From NCBI RefSeq assembly GCF_011290365.1, contig NZ_CP049786.1, forward strand, positions 186,001 to 250,000: 64,000 bases of DNA. Reading direction: 5' to 3'. This DNA comes from Leclercia sp. 29361. GTDB lineage: Bacteria > Pseudomonadota > Gammaproteobacteria > Enterobacterales > Enterobacteriaceae. The notes beneath the pieces were generated by a model. It ran no database searches. It was not told the origin of the DNA and was given only the letters and a program-made list of their open reading frames with translations. The position numbers were made by a program, and so were the translations under genes. Below, piece by piece: positions 1 through 12,498 of this stretch. The first letter of the stretch is position 1; every line of letters starts with the position of its first letter.

Positions 1-1585
1 AGGGATGCTGAAGCTTGGTCTGAGCCTGGTGGCTATGACCGTCGCAGCAGGCGTACAGGCAAAAACCCTGGTCTACTGTTCTGAAGGCTCGCCGGAAGGC
101 TTTAACCCACAGCTCTTTACTTCTGGTACGACGTACGACGCCAGCTCTGTACCAATCTATAACCGTCTGGTTGAATTCAAAATCGGTACCACGGAAGTTA
201 TTCCGGGTCTGGCTGAGAAGTGGGAAGTCAGCGAAGACGGTAAAACCTATACCTTCCACCTGCGTCAGGGCGTGAAGTGGCAGGACAGCAAAGATTTCAA
301 ACCGACGCGTGAACTGAATGCCGACGACGTGGTGTTCTCCTTCGACCGTCAGAAAAATGCCCAGAACCCGTATCACAAAGTTTCTGGTGGCAGCTATGAG
401 TACTTCGAAGGGATGGGTCTGCCAGACCTGATCAGCGAAATCAAAAAAGTGGACGACAACACCGTTCAGTTCGTCCTGAGCCGTCCGGAAGCGCCATTCC
501 TGGCTGACCTGGCCATGGACTTCGCCTCTATTCTGTCAAAAGAATATGCGGACAACATGCTGAAAGCCGGTACGCCGGAGAAAGTGGATCTGAACCCAAT
601 CGGTACCGGTCCATTCCAGATGCAGCAGTACCAGAAAGACTCCCGTATTCTGTACAAAGCGTTCGAAGGTTACTGGGGCACCAAGCCGCAGATCGACCGT
701 CTGGTCTTCTCCATCACGCCTGATGCCTCCGTGCGTTACGCCAAACTGCAGAAGAACGAGTGCCAGGTGATGCCGTACCCGAACCCGGCTGATATCGCGC
801 GCATGAAGCAGGACAAGAACATCACTCTGCACGAGCAGGCGGGCCTGAACGTCGGCTATCTCTCCTTCAATACCGAAAAGAAACCGTTTGATGACGTGAA
901 AGTTCGTCAGGCGCTGACTTACGCGGTGAACAAAGATGCGATCATCAAGGCCGTTTATCAGGGCGCTGGCGTTGCCGCGAAGAACCTGATCCCACCAACC
1001 ATGTGGGGCTACAACGACGACGTTAAGGATTACACCTATGACGTTGAGAAAGCGAAAGCACTGCTGAAAGAAGCGGGCCAGGATAAAGGCTTTACCGTTG
1101 AGCTGTGGGCGATGCCGGTACAGCGTCCTTACAACCCGAACGCGCGCCGTATGGCCGAGATGGTTCAGGCTGATTGGGCAAAAATCGGCGTTCAGGCCAA
1201 GATCGTGACCTACGAGTGGGGCGAGTACCTGAAGCGTGCTAAAGCAGGTGAGCACCAGGCAGTGATGATGGGCTGGACCGGTGACAATGGGGATCCAGAT
1301 AACTTCTTCGCGACCCTGTTCAGCTGTGATGCAGCCAAACAAGGTTCTAACTACTCTCGCTGGTGCTACAAGCCGTTTGAAGATCTGATTCAGCCGGCAC
1401 GTGCCACCGACGACCACAACAAGCGTATCGAACTGTACAAACAGGCTCAGGTTGTGATGCATGACCAGGCGCCAGCGCTGATCGTGGCTCACTCCACCGT
1501 GTACGAGCCAGTGCGTAAAGAAGTTAAAGGCTATGTGGTTGATCCACTGGGCAAACACCACTTCGAAAACGTTTCTGTTGAATAA
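1..1585 (+). CDS. dppA: Periplasmic dipeptide-binding protein DppA (5' end outside window)
   Basis: DppA is the periplasmic receptor that captures dipeptides, and also heme in E. coli, and delivers them to the DppBC-DppDF transporter. The reading frame is already open at base 2, with a Gly codon just before the Met codon at 5. E. coli DppA has about nine residues ahead of this point, so the true start lies just left of the window. The visible 526 residues begin inside a signal peptide (hydrophobic LGLSLVAM, cleavage expected after VQA), followed by the SBP_bac_5 fold of about 507 residues. The sequence is nearly identical to E. coli DppA, including the GTGPF and WTGDNGDPDNF segments. A REP pair and a hairpin separate it from dppB, as in E. 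coli, which fits higher expression of the binding protein than of the membrane genes. Confidence 0.97.
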   Translation, partial: GMLKLGLSLVAMTVAAGVQAKTLVYCSEGSPEGFNPQLFTSGTTYDASSVPIYNRLVEFKIGTTEVIPGLAEKWEVSEDGKTYTFHLRQGVKWQDSKDFKPTRELNADDVVFSFDRQKNAQNPYHKVSGGSYEYFEGMGLPDLISEIKKVDDNTVQFVLSRPEAPFLADLAMDFASILSKEYADNMLKAGTPEKVDLNPIGTGPFQMQQYQKDSRILYKAFEGYWGTKPQIDRLVFSITPDASVRYAKLQKNECQVMPYPNPADIARMKQDKNITLHEQAGLNVGYLSFNTEKKPFDDVKVRQALTYAVNKDAIIKAVYQGAGVAAKNLIPPTMWGYNDDVKDYTYDVEKAKALLKEAGQDKGFTVELWAMPVQRPYNPNARRMAEMVQADWAKIGVQAKIVTYEWGEYLKRAKAGEHQAVMMGWTGDNGDPDNFFATLFSCDAAKQGSNYSRWCYKPFEDLIQPARATDDHNKRIELYKQAQVVMHDQAPALIVAHSTVYEPVRKEVKGYVVDPLGKHHFENVSVE

Positions 1586-1595
1586 TTAAAAGCAA

Positions 1596-1662
1596 TGCCA
1601 GGCGGCGCTGCGCTTGCACTGGCCTACGGTATGTAGGCCGGGTAAGCGTAGCGCCACCCGGC
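1596..1662. repeat. REP (BIME-like) inverted repeat pair between dppA and dppB
   Basis: Two opposed copies of the enterobacterial REP core (gcgctgcgctt... and ...gtaagcgtagcgccacccggc) face each other across a short centre containing ggcctac/gtaggcc. The same unit recurs in this window near 21.2, 41.3, 47.5 and 52.3 kb. In this position it probably protects the dppA transcript from 3' exonuclease decay. Confidence 0.85.
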
Positions 1663-1671
1663 AGCAGTGCT

Positions 1672-1701
1672 TTATTCCCTCTCTGAAAGGGGAGGGAATA
1701 A
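1672..1701 (+). other. Stem-loop in the dppA-dppB spacer
   Basis: The segments ttattccct (1672-1680) and agggaataa (1693-1701) are perfect complements, and the intervening bases extend the stem. There is no T-run after it, so it is probably a transcript-stabilising or pausing structure rather than a full terminator. Confidence 0.5.
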
Positions 1702-1762
1702 GATTTGTGAGCAATACAGACGTCGCGCCTCCAGGCGTACGTCATTAGAGAGAATCCGGGTT

Positions 1763-2782
1763 ATGTTGCAGTTCATCCTCCGACGTCTGGGACTTGTTAT
1801 CCCCACGTTTATCGGTATCACCCTTCTCACCTTTGCCTTCGTCCATATGATCCCCGGTGACCCGGTAATGATTATGGCGGGCGAGCGTGGAATTTCTCCT
1901 GAACGTCATGCACAACTGTTGGCTGAACTGGGGCTGGATAAGCCTATGTGGCAGCAGTATCTCCACTATATCTGGGGCGTGCTGCATGGTGATTTGGGTA
2001 TTTCGCTGAAAAGCCGTCTGCCGGTGTGGGAAGAGTTCGTTCCGCGCTTTCAGGCTACGCTTGAGCTTGGCGTCTGCGCCATGATTTTTGCCGTCGCCGT
2101 GGGTATTCCGGTGGGCGTGCTGGCTGCGGTGAAACGTGGCTCTATCTTTGACCATACGGCCGTTGGCCTGGCGCTGACCGGCTACTCAATGCCTATCTTC
2201 TGGTGGGGCATGATGCTGATTATGCTGGTGTCGGTGCAGTGGAACCTGACCCCCGTCTCGGGACGCGTCAGCGACATGGTCTTCCTCGACGATTCCAACC
2301 CGCTGACCGGCTTTATGCTGATCGACACGGCCATCTGGGGCGAAGAGGGCAACTTTATCGATGCGCTGGCGCACATGATCCTCCCGGCCATGGTGCTCGG
2401 AACGATCCCACTGGCGGTTATCGTGCGTATGACCCGTTCGTCAATGCTGGAAGTGCTGGGCGAGGATTACATCCGTACCGCCCGTGCCAAAGGTCTGACC
2501 CGCATGCGGGTGATCATCGTCCATGCCCTGCGTAACGCCATGCTCCCGGTAGTGACCGTTATCGGGCTGCAGGTGGGGACGTTGCTGGCAGGGGCGATCC
2601 TGACCGAAACCATCTTCTCCTGGCCGGGTCTGGGACGCTGGCTAATTGACGCGCTGCAACGCCGTGATTATCCGGTGGTGCAGGGCGGTGTACTGCTGGT
2701 GGCGACGATGATTATCCTCGTCAACCTGCTGGTCGATTTGCTGTACGGCGTGGTGAACCCGCGTATTCGTCATAAGAAGTAA
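1763..2782 (+). CDS. dppB: Dipeptide ABC transporter permease DppB
   Basis: DppB is one of two inner-membrane permeases of the dipeptide ABC importer. The start at 1763 gives 339 residues beginning MLQFILRRLG, the E. coli length; the frame is open further upstream but that part runs through the intercistronic spacer. The N-terminal TM segment (RLGLVIPTFIGITLLTFAF) and the EDYIRTARAKGL coupling helix (about residues 233-244), which contacts the ATPases, identify a BPD_transp_1 permease of the DppB/OppB type. dppC follows after 9 bases, so the two are co-translated partners. Confidence 0.97.
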   Translation: MLQFILRRLGLVIPTFIGITLLTFAFVHMIPGDPVMIMAGERGISPERHAQLLAELGLDKPMWQQYLHYIWGVLHGDLGISLKSRLPVWEEFVPRFQATLELGVCAMIFAVAVGIPVGVLAAVKRGSIFDHTAVGLALTGYSMPIFWWGMMLIMLVSVQWNLTPVSGRVSDMVFLDDSNPLTGFMLIDTAIWGEEGNFIDALAHMILPAMVLGTIPLAVIVRMTRSSMLEVLGEDYIRTARAKGLTRMRVIIVHALRNAMLPVVTVIGLQVGTLLAGAILTETIFSWPGLGRWLIDALQRRDYPVVQGGVLLVATMIILVNLLVDLLYGVVNPRIRHKK

Positions 2783-2791
2783 GGGGCCATC

Positions 2792-3694
2792 ATGTCACAC
2801 GTTTCTGAAAATAAAGTGGTCGCTGCACCGGTGCCAATGACGCCGCTGCAGGAGTTCTGGCACTACTTCAAACGCAACAAAGGCGCAGTCGTCGGGCTGG
2901 CGTATGTTGTCATCATGATCTTGATCGCGGTGTTCGCGAACTTTCTTGCGCCGTACAACCCGGCGGAGCAGTTCCGTGATGCGCTGCTTGCGCCACCTGC
3001 ATGGCAGGACGGCGGTACCCTGTCGCATCTGCTGGGTACAGACGATGTAGGCCGCGATGTGCTGTCTCGTCTGATGTACGGCGCGCGTCTGTCGCTGCTG
3101 GTGGGCTGTCTGGTGGTGGTACTGTCGCTGATCATGGGCGTGGTGCTCGGTCTGGTGGCGGGCTACTTCGGCGGTCTGGTTGATAACATCATTATGCGTG
3201 TTGTCGACATCATGCTGGCGCTGCCAAGCCTGCTGCTGGCTTTGGTGCTGGTGGCGGTCTTTGGGCCATCCATCGGCAACGCCGCCCTTGCCCTGACGTT
3301 TGTTGCGCTACCGCACTATGTGCGCTTAACCCGTGCGGCCGTACTGGTCGAGGTTAACCGCGACTATGTGACCGCTTCCCGCGTAGCGGGTGCGGGGGCA
3401 ATGCGTCAGATGTTCGTCAACATTCTTCCAAACTGCCTTGCGCCGCTGATTGTTCAGGCGTCGCTCGGTTTCTCTAACGCCATTCTCGATATGGCTGCTC
3501 TTGGCTTCCTTGGCATGGGTGCGCAACCGCCAACACCGGAGTGGGGCACCATGCTCTCCGACGTGTTGCAGTTCGCGCAGAGCGCCTGGTGGGTCGTGAC
3601 CTTCCCGGGTCTGGCGATCCTGCTGACGGTGCTGGCATTTAACCTGATGGGTGATGGTCTGCGTGATGCACTTGATCCCAAACTGAAGCAGTAA
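2792..3694 (+). CDS. dppC: Dipeptide ABC transporter permease DppC
   Basis: DppC is the second membrane subunit of the dipeptide importer and forms the translocation path with DppB. The 300-residue protein has an N-terminal OppC_N segment ([15 protein letters not shown]) with the first TM helix, then the [20 protein letters not shown] stretch typical of OppC/DppC. The permease domain carries the ATPase-coupling loop [13 protein letters not shown]. Length and sequence match E. coli DppC. It begins with ATG after GGGGCC and is followed ten bases later by dppD. Confidence 0.97.
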   Translation: MSHVSENKVVAAPVPMTPLQEFWHYFKRNKGAVVGLAYVVIMILIAVFANFLAPYNPAEQFRDALLAPPAWQDGGTLSHLLGTDDVGRDVLSRLMYGARLSLLVGCLVVVLSLIMGVVLGLVAGYFGGLVDNIIMRVVDIMLALPSLLLALVLVAVFGPSIGNAALALTFVALPHYVRLTRAAVLVEVNRDYVTASRVAGAGAMRQMFVNILPNCLAPLIVQASLGFSNAILDMAALGFLGMGAQPPTPEWGTMLSDVLQFAQSAWWVVTFPGLAILLTVLAFNLMGDGLRDALDPKLKQ

Positions 3695-3704
3695 GAGGCA
3701 CGAG

Positions 3705-4688
3705 ATGGCGTTATTAAATGTAGATAAATTATCGGTGCACTTCGGTGAAGTGGGCTCCGAGTTTCGCGCCGTAGATCGGGTTAGCTACAGCGTAAATCAG
3801 GGTGAAGTGGTTGGCATTGTCGGTGAGTCAGGTTCCGGTAAATCGGTAAGCTCGCTGGCGATCATGGGGCTGATTGATTACCCCGGCCGCGTAATGGCGG
3901 AAAGCCTGGAGTTCAACGGCCAGGATCTGAAGCGTATCTCTGAAAAAGAGCGTCGCAACCTGGTTGGCGCCGAAGTGGCGATGATCTTCCAGGACCCGAT
4001 GACCAGCCTTAACCCGTGCTACACCGTCGGTTTCCAGATCATGGAAGCGATTAAGGTGCATCAGGGTGGGAATAAGCAAACCCGTCGTCAGCGGGCAATT
4101 GACCTGTTGAACCAGGTAGGTATTCCCGATCCGGCCTCGCGTCTGGATGTGTATCCGCACCAGCTGTCCGGTGGGATGAGCCAGCGCGTGATGATCGCCA
4201 TGGCCATTGCCTGTCGTCCGAAGCTGCTGATTGCCGACGAACCGACGACTGCGCTGGATGTGACCATTCAGGCGCAGATCATCGAGCTGCTGCTGGAGCT
4301 GCAGCAGAAAGAGAACATGGCGCTGATCCTGATCACCCATGACCTGGCGTTAGTGGCCGAAGCAGCGCACAAAATTATCGTGATGTACGCCGGACAGGTG
4401 GTTGAAACCGGCAACTCGCACGATATCTTCCGCGCGCCGCGTCATCCGTATACCCAGGCCCTGCTGCGCGCCCTGCCGGAGTTTGCTCAGGACAAGGCGC
4501 GTCTGGCGTCACTGCCGGGCGTGGTACCGGGTAAATATGACCGCCCGACCGGCTGTCTGCTGAACCCGCGCTGCCCGTATGCCACGGACAAATGCCGTAT
4601 CGATGAGCCGGATCTCTATACCCTCAGCGATGGCCGCCAGTCTAAATGCCACTACCCACTCGATGACGCCGGGAGGCCCACACTATGA
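3705..4688 (+). CDS. dppD: Dipeptide ABC transporter ATP-binding protein DppD
   Basis: DppD is one of the paired ATPases that energise dipeptide uptake. The 327-residue protein has Walker A GESGSGKS (about residues 44-51), the Q-loop, signature LSGGMSQR, Walker B LLIADEPT and the switch histidine in ITHD. Its C-terminal oligopeptide/dipeptide extension contains clustered cysteines ([14 protein letters not shown]), a feature of DppD/OppD proteins. The stop codon overlaps the dppF start (ATGA), indicating translational coupling of the two ATPases. Confidence 0.97.
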   Translation: MALLNVDKLSVHFGEVGSEFRAVDRVSYSVNQGEVVGIVGESGSGKSVSSLAIMGLIDYPGRVMAESLEFNGQDLKRISEKERRNLVGAEVAMIFQDPMTSLNPCYTVGFQIMEAIKVHQGGNKQTRRQRAIDLLNQVGIPDPASRLDVYPHQLSGGMSQRVMIAMAIACRPKLLIADEPTTALDVTIQAQIIELLLELQQKENMALILITHDLALVAEAAHKIIVMYAGQVVETGNSHDIFRAPRHPYTQALLRALPEFAQDKARLASLPGVVPGKYDRPTGCLLNPRCPYATDKCRIDEPDLYTLSDGRQSKCHYPLDDAGRPTL

Positions 4689-5698
4689 GTACGCAAGAGG
4701 CCACCCTGCAACAGCCGCTGTTGCAGGCTATCGACCTGAAAAAACACTACCCGGTGAAGAAGGGGCTGTTTGCTCCGGAACGCCTGGTGAAAGCGCTGGA
4801 TGGCGTCTCCTTTACCCTGGAGCGCGGCAAAACGCTGGCGGTGGTGGGGGAGTCCGGCTGCGGGAAATCCACCCTCGGCCGTCTGCTGACCATGATTGAA
4901 ACCCCGACCGGGGGCGAGCTGTACTATCAGGGGCAGGATCTGCTCAAGCACGATCCCGACGCGCAGAAGCTGCGTCGCCAGAAAATCCAGATTGTGTTCC
5001 AGAACCCGTACGGTTCTCTGAACCCACGTAAGAAAGTGGGACAGATTCTGGAGGAGCCGCTGCAGATCAACTCCACGTTGAGCAAAGAGCAGCGTCGCGA
5101 GAAGGCGCTGGCGATGATGGCGAAAGTGGGGCTCAAGACCGAGCACTACGATCGTTATCCGCATATGTTCTCCGGCGGCCAGCGTCAGCGTATCGCTATC
5201 GCCCGTGGTCTGATGCTCGACCCGGATGTGGTGATCGCCGATGAACCGGTCTCCGCACTCGACGTTTCCGTCCGTGCACAGGTACTGAACCTGATGATGG
5301 ATCTGCAGCAGGATTTAGGCCTGTCGTACGTCTTCATCTCCCATGACCTGTCGGTGGTGGAGCACATCGCTGATGAAGTGATGGTGATGTATCTGGGACG
5401 CTGTGTGGAGAAGGGGACGAAAGACCAGATCTTTAATAACCCGCGCCACCCTTATACCCAGGCGTTGCTCTCTGCGACACCGCGTCTGAATCCGGATGAA
5501 CGTCGGGAGCGTATTAAGCTCACCGGTGAGCTGCCGAGCCCGCTCAACCCACCGCCGGGCTGTGCCTTCAACGCCCGCTGCCGTCGTCGCTTTGGGCCGT
5601 GCACCCAGCTGCAACCGCAGTTAAAAGACTACGGCGGTCAACTGGTGGCCTGCTTTGCGGTCGATCAGGATGAAAACGGCGAGAAGCCCCAGGCGTAA
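4685..5698 (+). CDS. dppF: Dipeptide ABC transporter ATP-binding protein DppF
   Basis: DppF is the second ATPase of the dipeptide importer. The 337-residue protein has Walker A GESGCGKS, signature FSGGQRQR, Walker [13 protein letters not shown] and the ISHD switch, then the C-terminal oligopeptide extension with cysteines (CAFNARC...GPC). It is slightly longer than E. coli DppF (334). It is the last gene of dppABCDF and runs into a hairpin terminator shared with the convergent coaA. In E. coli dppF neighbours yhjV and coaA neighbours birA, so this junction is a rearrangement relative to E. coli. Confidence 0.97.
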   Translation: MSTQEATLQQPLLQAIDLKKHYPVKKGLFAPERLVKALDGVSFTLERGKTLAVVGESGCGKSTLGRLLTMIETPTGGELYYQGQDLLKHDPDAQKLRRQKIQIVFQNPYGSLNPRKKVGQILEEPLQINSTLSKEQRREKALAMMAKVGLKTEHYDRYPHMFSGGQRQRIAIARGLMLDPDVVIADEPVSALDVSVRAQVLNLMMDLQQDLGLSYVFISHDLSVVEHIADEVMVMYLGRCVEKGTKDQIFNNPRHPYTQALLSATPRLNPDERRERIKLTGELPSPLNPPPGCAFNARCRRRFGPCTQLQPQLKDYGGQLVACFAVDQDENGEKPQA

Positions 5699-5703
5699 GC
5701 CAT

Positions 5704-5736
5704 AAAAAAACCGGCGATAATCGCCGGTTTTTTATT
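5704..5736. terminator. Bidirectional intrinsic terminator between dppF and coaA
   Basis: Perfect stem ccggcga/tcgccgg (5711-5717 and 5721-5727) with a 3-base loop. An A-run lies on the left and a T-run on the right, so it can end transcripts coming from dppF (plus) and coaA (minus). Confidence 0.9.
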
Positions 5737-5750
5737 GGGATGATGAAAGA

Positions 5751-6701
5751 CTATTTTCGTAAACGCACATGGTCGACAGCGTGTTTCTCACTCTTGGTGA
5801 GGATCAGGCTGGCGCGTTCGCGGGTCGGCAGGATGTTCTCTTTCAGGTTCACGTAGTTGATCTCATTCCACAGCGAGGTGGCTACATTAATAGCCTCTTC
5901 TTTCGAGAGCTGGGCGTAGTTATGGAAGTAAGAGTCCGGATCGGTGAACGCCCCTTCGCGGAACTTCAGGAAGCGGTTGATATACCAGTTCTGCAGCAGA
6001 TCTTCCGGCGCATCCACATAGATAGAGAAATCAACAAAGTCAGACACAAATACATGATGCGGATCGTGAGGATAATCCATTCCGCTCTGCAGAACGTTTA
6101 ACCCTTCCAGAATCAGGATGTCCGGCTGCACCACCGTTTTATCCCCATCAGGGATACGGTCGTAAATCAGGTGTGAATAGACCGGGGCCGTCACGTTCGG
6201 CACGCCGGATTTCAGATCCGACACGAATTTCACCAGACGGTGCATATCATAAGAGAGGGGGAAGCCCTTCTTCTTCATCAGACCGCGTTCTTTTAACACC
6301 TCGTTCGGATGCAGAAAGCCGTCGGTGGTGATCAGCTCCACGCTGCGATGTTCCGGCCAGCGACTCAGGAGCGCCTGCAGAACACGCGCGGTGGTGCTTT
6401 TACCCACGGCGACGCTACCGGCAATACTGATGATATAAGGAATGCGCTGCCCGTTAGTACCGAGGAACTGCTCCAGTACGGCCTGCCGGCGAAGGTTGGA
6501 ACTGATATAGAAATTCAGCAAACGCGATAGAGGCAAATATATTTCGGCCACTTCTTCAAGCGACAGGTCTTCGTTTATCCCTTTTAACCGTGCGATTTCG
6601 CCTTCCGTTAAGGTCATAGGAACGGAGTCACGCAGAGCAGCCCACTGGCTGCGGCTAAACTGGAGATAAGGCGTCATTAACGTTTGCTCTTTTTTGCTCA
6701 T
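5751..6701 (-). CDS. coaA: Pantothenate kinase (type I)
   Basis: CoaA phosphorylates pantothenate with ATP, the first and feedback-controlled step of coenzyme A synthesis in the cytoplasm. The start at 6701 gives 316 residues (MSKKEQTLM...), equal to E. coli CoaA; an ATG two codons upstream (6707) is an alternative. Walker A GSVAVGKS is at about residues 95-102, and the DGFLHPN and MKKKGFP segments are characteristic of bacterial type I PanK. It is divergent from the tRNA-tufB operon as in E. coli, but its convergent neighbour is dppF rather than birA. Confidence 0.97.
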   Translation of the reverse strand: MSKKEQTLMTPYLQFSRSQWAALRDSVPMTLTEGEIARLKGINEDLSLEEVAEIYLPLSRLLNFYISSNLRRQAVLEQFLGTNGQRIPYIISIAGSVAVGKSTTARVLQALLSRWPEHRSVELITTDGFLHPNEVLKERGLMKKKGFPLSYDMHRLVKFVSDLKSGVPNVTAPVYSHLIYDRIPDGDKTVVQPDILILEGLNVLQSGMDYPHDPHHVFVSDFVDFSIYVDAPEDLLQNWYINRFLKFREGAFTDPDSYFHNYAQLSKEEAINVATSLWNEINYVNLKENILPTRERASLILTKSEKHAVDHVRLRK

Positions 6702-6994
6702 AAGCATGCTTGAGTGAGGCGTCTATCCCACATCAGAGGCTAGCCATGCGGGGGAAGGCACATCACATAATAGTTAATTTTGGACAATGCGCAGGAGGTT
6801 AACACCAGATGAGCCGAATAATAAGAAAAAATATGGCCCAGTGTTGCGTTAAGCGGGAATCGTCACAGACCGGGTTTGCCCCCTTTTCAGGGCGGTAAAT
6901 GCTGAATATTTGCCCGCATTTGCCTGGAATTACAGCGTTATTCGCTCTCCTCGCACAAAATGTGAGCGAAAGAACGATTTATGCAAATTTTTAG
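6702..6994. other. Intergenic stretch between coaA and the tRNA cluster
   Basis: About 290 bases with no credible reading frame. It must hold the coaA promoter on the minus strand. A-rich tracts near its right end (aacgatttatgcaaattttt) resemble UP-element or Fis-type upstream activating DNA of stable-RNA promoters. No repeat or known motif is otherwise seen. Confidence 0.4.
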
Positions 6995-7023
6995 TTGCAT
7001 GAACCCGCGGGTCTCCCTAAAAT
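6995..7023 (+). promoter_or_regulatory. Sigma-70 promoter of the thrU-tyrU-glyT-thrT-tufB operon
   Basis: -35 TTGCAT (6995-7000), 17-bp spacer and -10 TAAAAT (7018-7023), followed by a G+C-rich discriminator (gcgcgc). This is the arrangement of stringently controlled stable-RNA promoters. The first tRNA starts 15 bases after the -10. Confidence 0.85.
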
Positions 7024-7037
7024 GCGCGCTACTTGAT

Positions 7038-7113
<76 letters not shown>

Positions 7114-7121
7114 TCAAGTCC

Positions 7122-7206
<85 letters not shown>

Positions 7207-7266
7207 CTTTCTGGCAGCGTTAACGCCGCCGGAGCTGGTTGAAAAAATTAGCCAGCTCGAACTTAA

Positions 7267-7288
7267 AAAGAGAGAAATCTCTTTTTTT
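7267..7288 (+). other. Terminator-like hairpin in the tyrU-glyT spacer
   Basis: AAAGAGA, loop GAAA, TCTCTTT, then further T residues. The stem is A+T-rich, so it may be a weak terminator or simply an RNA-processing element inside the cluster. Confidence 0.35.
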
Positions 7289-7323
7289 GTTACAGAAAGA
7301 ACTGGGTAGCCGAGTTTCAGGAT

Positions 7324-7398
<75 letters not shown>

Positions 7399-7404
7399 AT
7401 ACGT

Positions 7405-7480
7405 GCTGATATGGCTCAGTTGGTAGAGCGCACCCTTGGTAAGGGTGAGGTCCCCAGTTCGACTCTGGGTATCAGCACCA
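7405..7480 (+). tRNA. thrT: tRNA-Thr (anticodon GGT)
   Basis: A 76-base cloverleaf with acceptor GCTGATA/TATCAGC, anticodon GGT and encoded CCA. It ends about 120 bases before tufB, with which it is cotranscribed in E. coli. Confidence 0.97.
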
Positions 7481-7562
7481 CTTCACTTCTCCCTCCCGTT
7501 TCTCTCTGTTTCAATTTAAATGAATTCAACAGTTCAGGCATTTCGCCTGGTTGATGTGGTGA

Positions 7563-8783
<1,221 letters not shown>

Positions 8784-8813
8784 TTGCTGATAACATTTGA
8801 CGCAATGCGCATG

Positions 8814-8840
8814 AAAAGGGCATCATTTGATGCCCTTTTT
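8814..8840 (+). terminator. Intrinsic terminator after tufB
   Basis: Stem gggcatca/tgatgccc (8818-8825 and 8828-8835) preceded by an A-run and followed by five T residues. Confidence 0.9.
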
Positions 8841-9014
8841 GCACGCTTTCGAACCAGAACCTGGCTCATCAGTGATTTTATTTGTCATAATCATTGCTGA
8901 GACAGGCTCTGAAGAGGGCGTTTTTAGTCCGAAACGCAACAGAGCATTTCGGTTTGGTTCGCCTCGCTATCGCGGGGTGAAAATGTTTGTAGAATACTTC
9001 TGACAGGTTGGTTT

Positions 9015-9398
9015 ATGAGTGCGAATACCGAAGCTCAAGGGAGCGGGCGCGGCCTGGAAGCGATGAAATGGGTAGTAGTAGCCGTATTGTTGATCGTAGC
9101 AATCGTGGGCAACTACCTGTATCGCGACATGATGCTGCCGCTACGCGCGCTGGCAGTGGTAATTCTGATTGCTGCAGCGGGTGGTGTCGCGCTGTTGACG
9201 ACCAAAGGTAAAGCGACCGTTGCTTTTGCCCGCGAAGCGAGAACCGAAGTCCGTAAGGTCATTTGGCCGACTCGCCAGGAAACATTGCACACCACGCTGA
9301 TTGTAGCTGCGGTTACCGCTGTAATGTCACTGATCCTGTGGGGACTGGATGGTATTCTGGTTCGCCTGGTATCCTTTATCACTGGCCTGAGGTTCTGA
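9015..9398 (+). CDS. secE: Protein translocase subunit SecE
   Basis: SecE is an essential inner-membrane subunit of the SecYEG protein-export channel. The 127-residue protein has three hydrophobic segments (about residues 18-36, 43-61 and 93-115), the enterobacterial three-TM form. The conserved amphipathic [16 protein letters not shown] region before the last TM is the family signature. It is followed one base later by nusG, the usual secE-nusG pair. A possible -10 (tagaat, 8990-8995) lies upstream but no clear -35 is seen. Confidence 0.97.
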   Translation: MSANTEAQGSGRGLEAMKWVVVAVLLIVAIVGNYLYRDMMLPLRALAVVILIAAAGGVALLTTKGKATVAFAREARTEVRKVIWPTRQETLHTTLIVAAVTAVMSLILWGLDGILVRLVSFITGLRF

Positions 9399-9399
9399 G

Positions 9400-9945
9400 A
9401 TGTCTGAAGCCCCTAAAAAGCGCTGGTACGTCGTTCAGGCGTTTTCCGGTTTTGAAGGCCGCGTAGCTACGTCGCTGCGTGAGCATATCAAATTACACAA
9501 TATGGAAGAGTTGTTTGGCGATGTTATGGTTCCGACCGAAGAAGTGGTCGAGATCCGTGGCGGCCAGCGTCGCAAAAGCGAACGCAAATTCTTCCCGGGT
9601 TACGTGCTTGTTCAGATGGTGATGAACGATGCAAGCTGGCACTTAGTGCGCAGCGTACCGCGCGTAATGGGCTTTATCGGCGGCACGTCTGACCGTCCGG
9701 CGCCAATCAGCGATAAAGAAGTTGATGCGATTATGAACCGCCTGCAGCAGGTTGGGGATAAGCCGCGTCCGAAAACGCTGTTTGAACCGGGTGAAATGGT
9801 TCGTGTTAATGACGGTCCGTTTGCTGACTTTAACGGCGTGGTTGAAGAAGTGGACTACGAGAAGTCCCGCCTGAAAGTTTCCGTTTCTATCTTCGGTCGT
9901 GCGACCCCGGTAGAGCTGGACTTTGCCCAGGTAGAAAAAGCCTAA
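9400..9945 (+). CDS. nusG: Transcription termination/antitermination factor NusG
   Basis: NusG binds the RNA polymerase clamp to suppress pausing, links polymerase to the ribosome through S10 and assists Rho. The 181-residue protein has the N-terminal NGN domain ([13 protein letters not shown] start, FFPGYVLV) and a C-terminal KOW domain ([17 protein letters not shown]). Length equals E. coli NusG. It is cotranscribed with secE and lies directly before the ribosomal protein operon. Confidence 0.98.
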   Translation: MSEAPKKRWYVVQAFSGFEGRVATSLREHIKLHNMEELFGDVMVPTEEVVEIRGGQRRKSERKFFPGYVLVQMVMNDASWHLVRSVPRVMGFIGGTSDRPAPISDKEVDAIMNRLQQVGDKPRPKTLFEPGEMVRVNDGPFADFNGVVEEVDYEKSRLKVSVSIFGRATPVELDFAQVEKA

Positions 9946-9975
9946 GCAGCGATCAAAAAAGCGACGATTTAATCG

Positions 9976-10004
9976 TTGCACAGGGCGCGAGATTGGAATA
10001 CAAT
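9976..10004 (+). promoter_or_regulatory. PL11 promoter of the rplKA(JL) operon
   Basis: -35 TTGCAC (9976-9981), 17-bp spacer and -10 TACAAT (9999-10004), the same layout as E. coli PL11. The -10 sits inside the nusG-distal hairpin, so promoter and terminator share DNA. Confidence 0.8.
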
Positions 10005-10020
10005 TTCGCGCCTTTTGTTT
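9984..10020 (+). terminator. Hairpin terminator after nusG, overlapping PL11
   Basis: A 12-bp stem formed by 9984-9995 and 10001-10012 (ggcgcga.../...tcgcgcc, one G-T pair) with a five-base loop, followed by ttttgttttt. It can end secE-nusG transcripts upstream of rplK. Confidence 0.65.
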
Positions 10021-10071
10021 TTATGGGCCCCGGCCTGTAAAACGATTTTTATTCACGGGGAGCCTCCTTGA

Positions 10072-11238
<1,167 letters not shown>

Positions 11239-11242
11239 TGCC

Positions 11243-11271
11243 TTTACGTGGGCGGTGGATTTGTCTACAAT
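11243..11271 (+). promoter_or_regulatory. PL10 promoter of rplJL-rpoBC
   Basis: -35 TTTACG (11243-11248), 17-bp spacer and -10 TACAAT (11266-11271), as in E. coli PL10. It lies directly after the rplA stop codon and opens the long leader of rplJ. Confidence 0.75.
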
Positions 11272-11314
11272 CTTACCCCCACGTTTGCTAACAATAGTTA
11301 GCGGCTAAAAGATT

Positions 11315-11465
11315 TGTTCGTTGGAGCCTGGCCTAATCCAGGCCTCCGTCGAAGACCGCAGGTGTTTCGCAAGAGACTTAATCCCCTGCGTAGACGGTGA
11401 CAGAACGCTAAGATTATTTTTGGATACTCTGGCTTGTTTCTGCTCACCGTATTAAGACGCTCTTT
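11315..11465 (+). promoter_or_regulatory. L10 leader (autoregulatory RNA ahead of rplJ)
   Basis: The segment contains the highly conserved parts of the ribosomal L10 leader: the hairpin gcctggcc...ggcctccgtcgaagaccgc, the cccctgcgtagacggtgac block and the distal tgctcaccg. In E. coli the L10-(L12)4 complex binds here and shuts off rplJ translation. The sequence is close to the E. coli leader; the exact edges are approximate. Confidence 0.8.
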
Positions 11466-11529
11466 CCGTTGGACTGAGTGAAGTGAGTTCCGGAACATGA
11501 GTTCCGGCAAACATCCAGGAGCAAAGCTA

Positions 11530-12027
11530 ATGGCTTTAAATCTTCAAGACAAACAAGCGATTGTTGCTGAAGTCAGCGAAGTAGCCAAAGGCGCGCTGTC
11601 TGCAGTAGTTGCGGATTCCCGTGGCGTTACTGTAGATAAAATGACTGAACTGCGTAAAGCAGGTCGTGAAGCTGGCGTTTACATGCGTGTTGTTCGTAAC
11701 ACCCTGCTGCGCCGCGTAGTTGAAGGTACTCAGTTCGAGTGCCTGAAAGACACGTTTGTTGGTCCAACCTTGATTGCATATTCTCTGGAACACCCGGGCG
11801 CTGCTGCTCGTCTGTTCAAAGATTTCGCGAAAGCGAATGCAAAATTTGAGGTTAAAGCTGCAGCCTTTGAAGGTGAGTTGATCCCGGCATCGCAAATCGA
11901 TCGCCTGGCAACCCTGCCGACCTACGAAGAAGCAATTGCACGCCTGATGGCAACCATGAAAGAAGCTTCGGCTGGCAAACTGGTTCGCACTCTGGCTGCT
12001 GTTCGCGATGCGAAAGAAGCTGCTTAA
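11530..12027 (+). CDS. rplJ: 50S ribosomal protein L10
   Basis: L10 anchors the L7/L12 dimers to the ribosomal stalk and, as a complex with them, represses its own operon. The start at 11530 (MALNLQDKQ) gives 165 residues, the E. coli length, with aggagcaaagct as ribosome binding site. An in-frame start 33 bases upstream falls in the leader and is rejected. The C-terminal helix binding L7/L12 is intact. Confidence 0.97.
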   Translation: MALNLQDKQAIVAEVSEVAKGALSAVVADSRGVTVDKMTELRKAGREAGVYMRVVRNTLLRRVVEGTQFECLKDTFVGPTLIAYSLEHPGAAARLFKDFAKANAKFEVKAAAFEGELIPASQIDRLATLPTYEEAIARLMATMKEASAGKLVRTLAAVRDAKEAA

Positions 12028-12093
12028 TAGCAGTCATCTTTATCAAGTATTCGCTTACGTATAAACTTATTCTGATTTTCAGGAACAATTTAA

Positions 12094-12459
<366 letters not shown>

Positions 12460-12498
12460 GCCAACCCTTCCGGTTGCAGCCTGAGAAATTAGGCTGAT

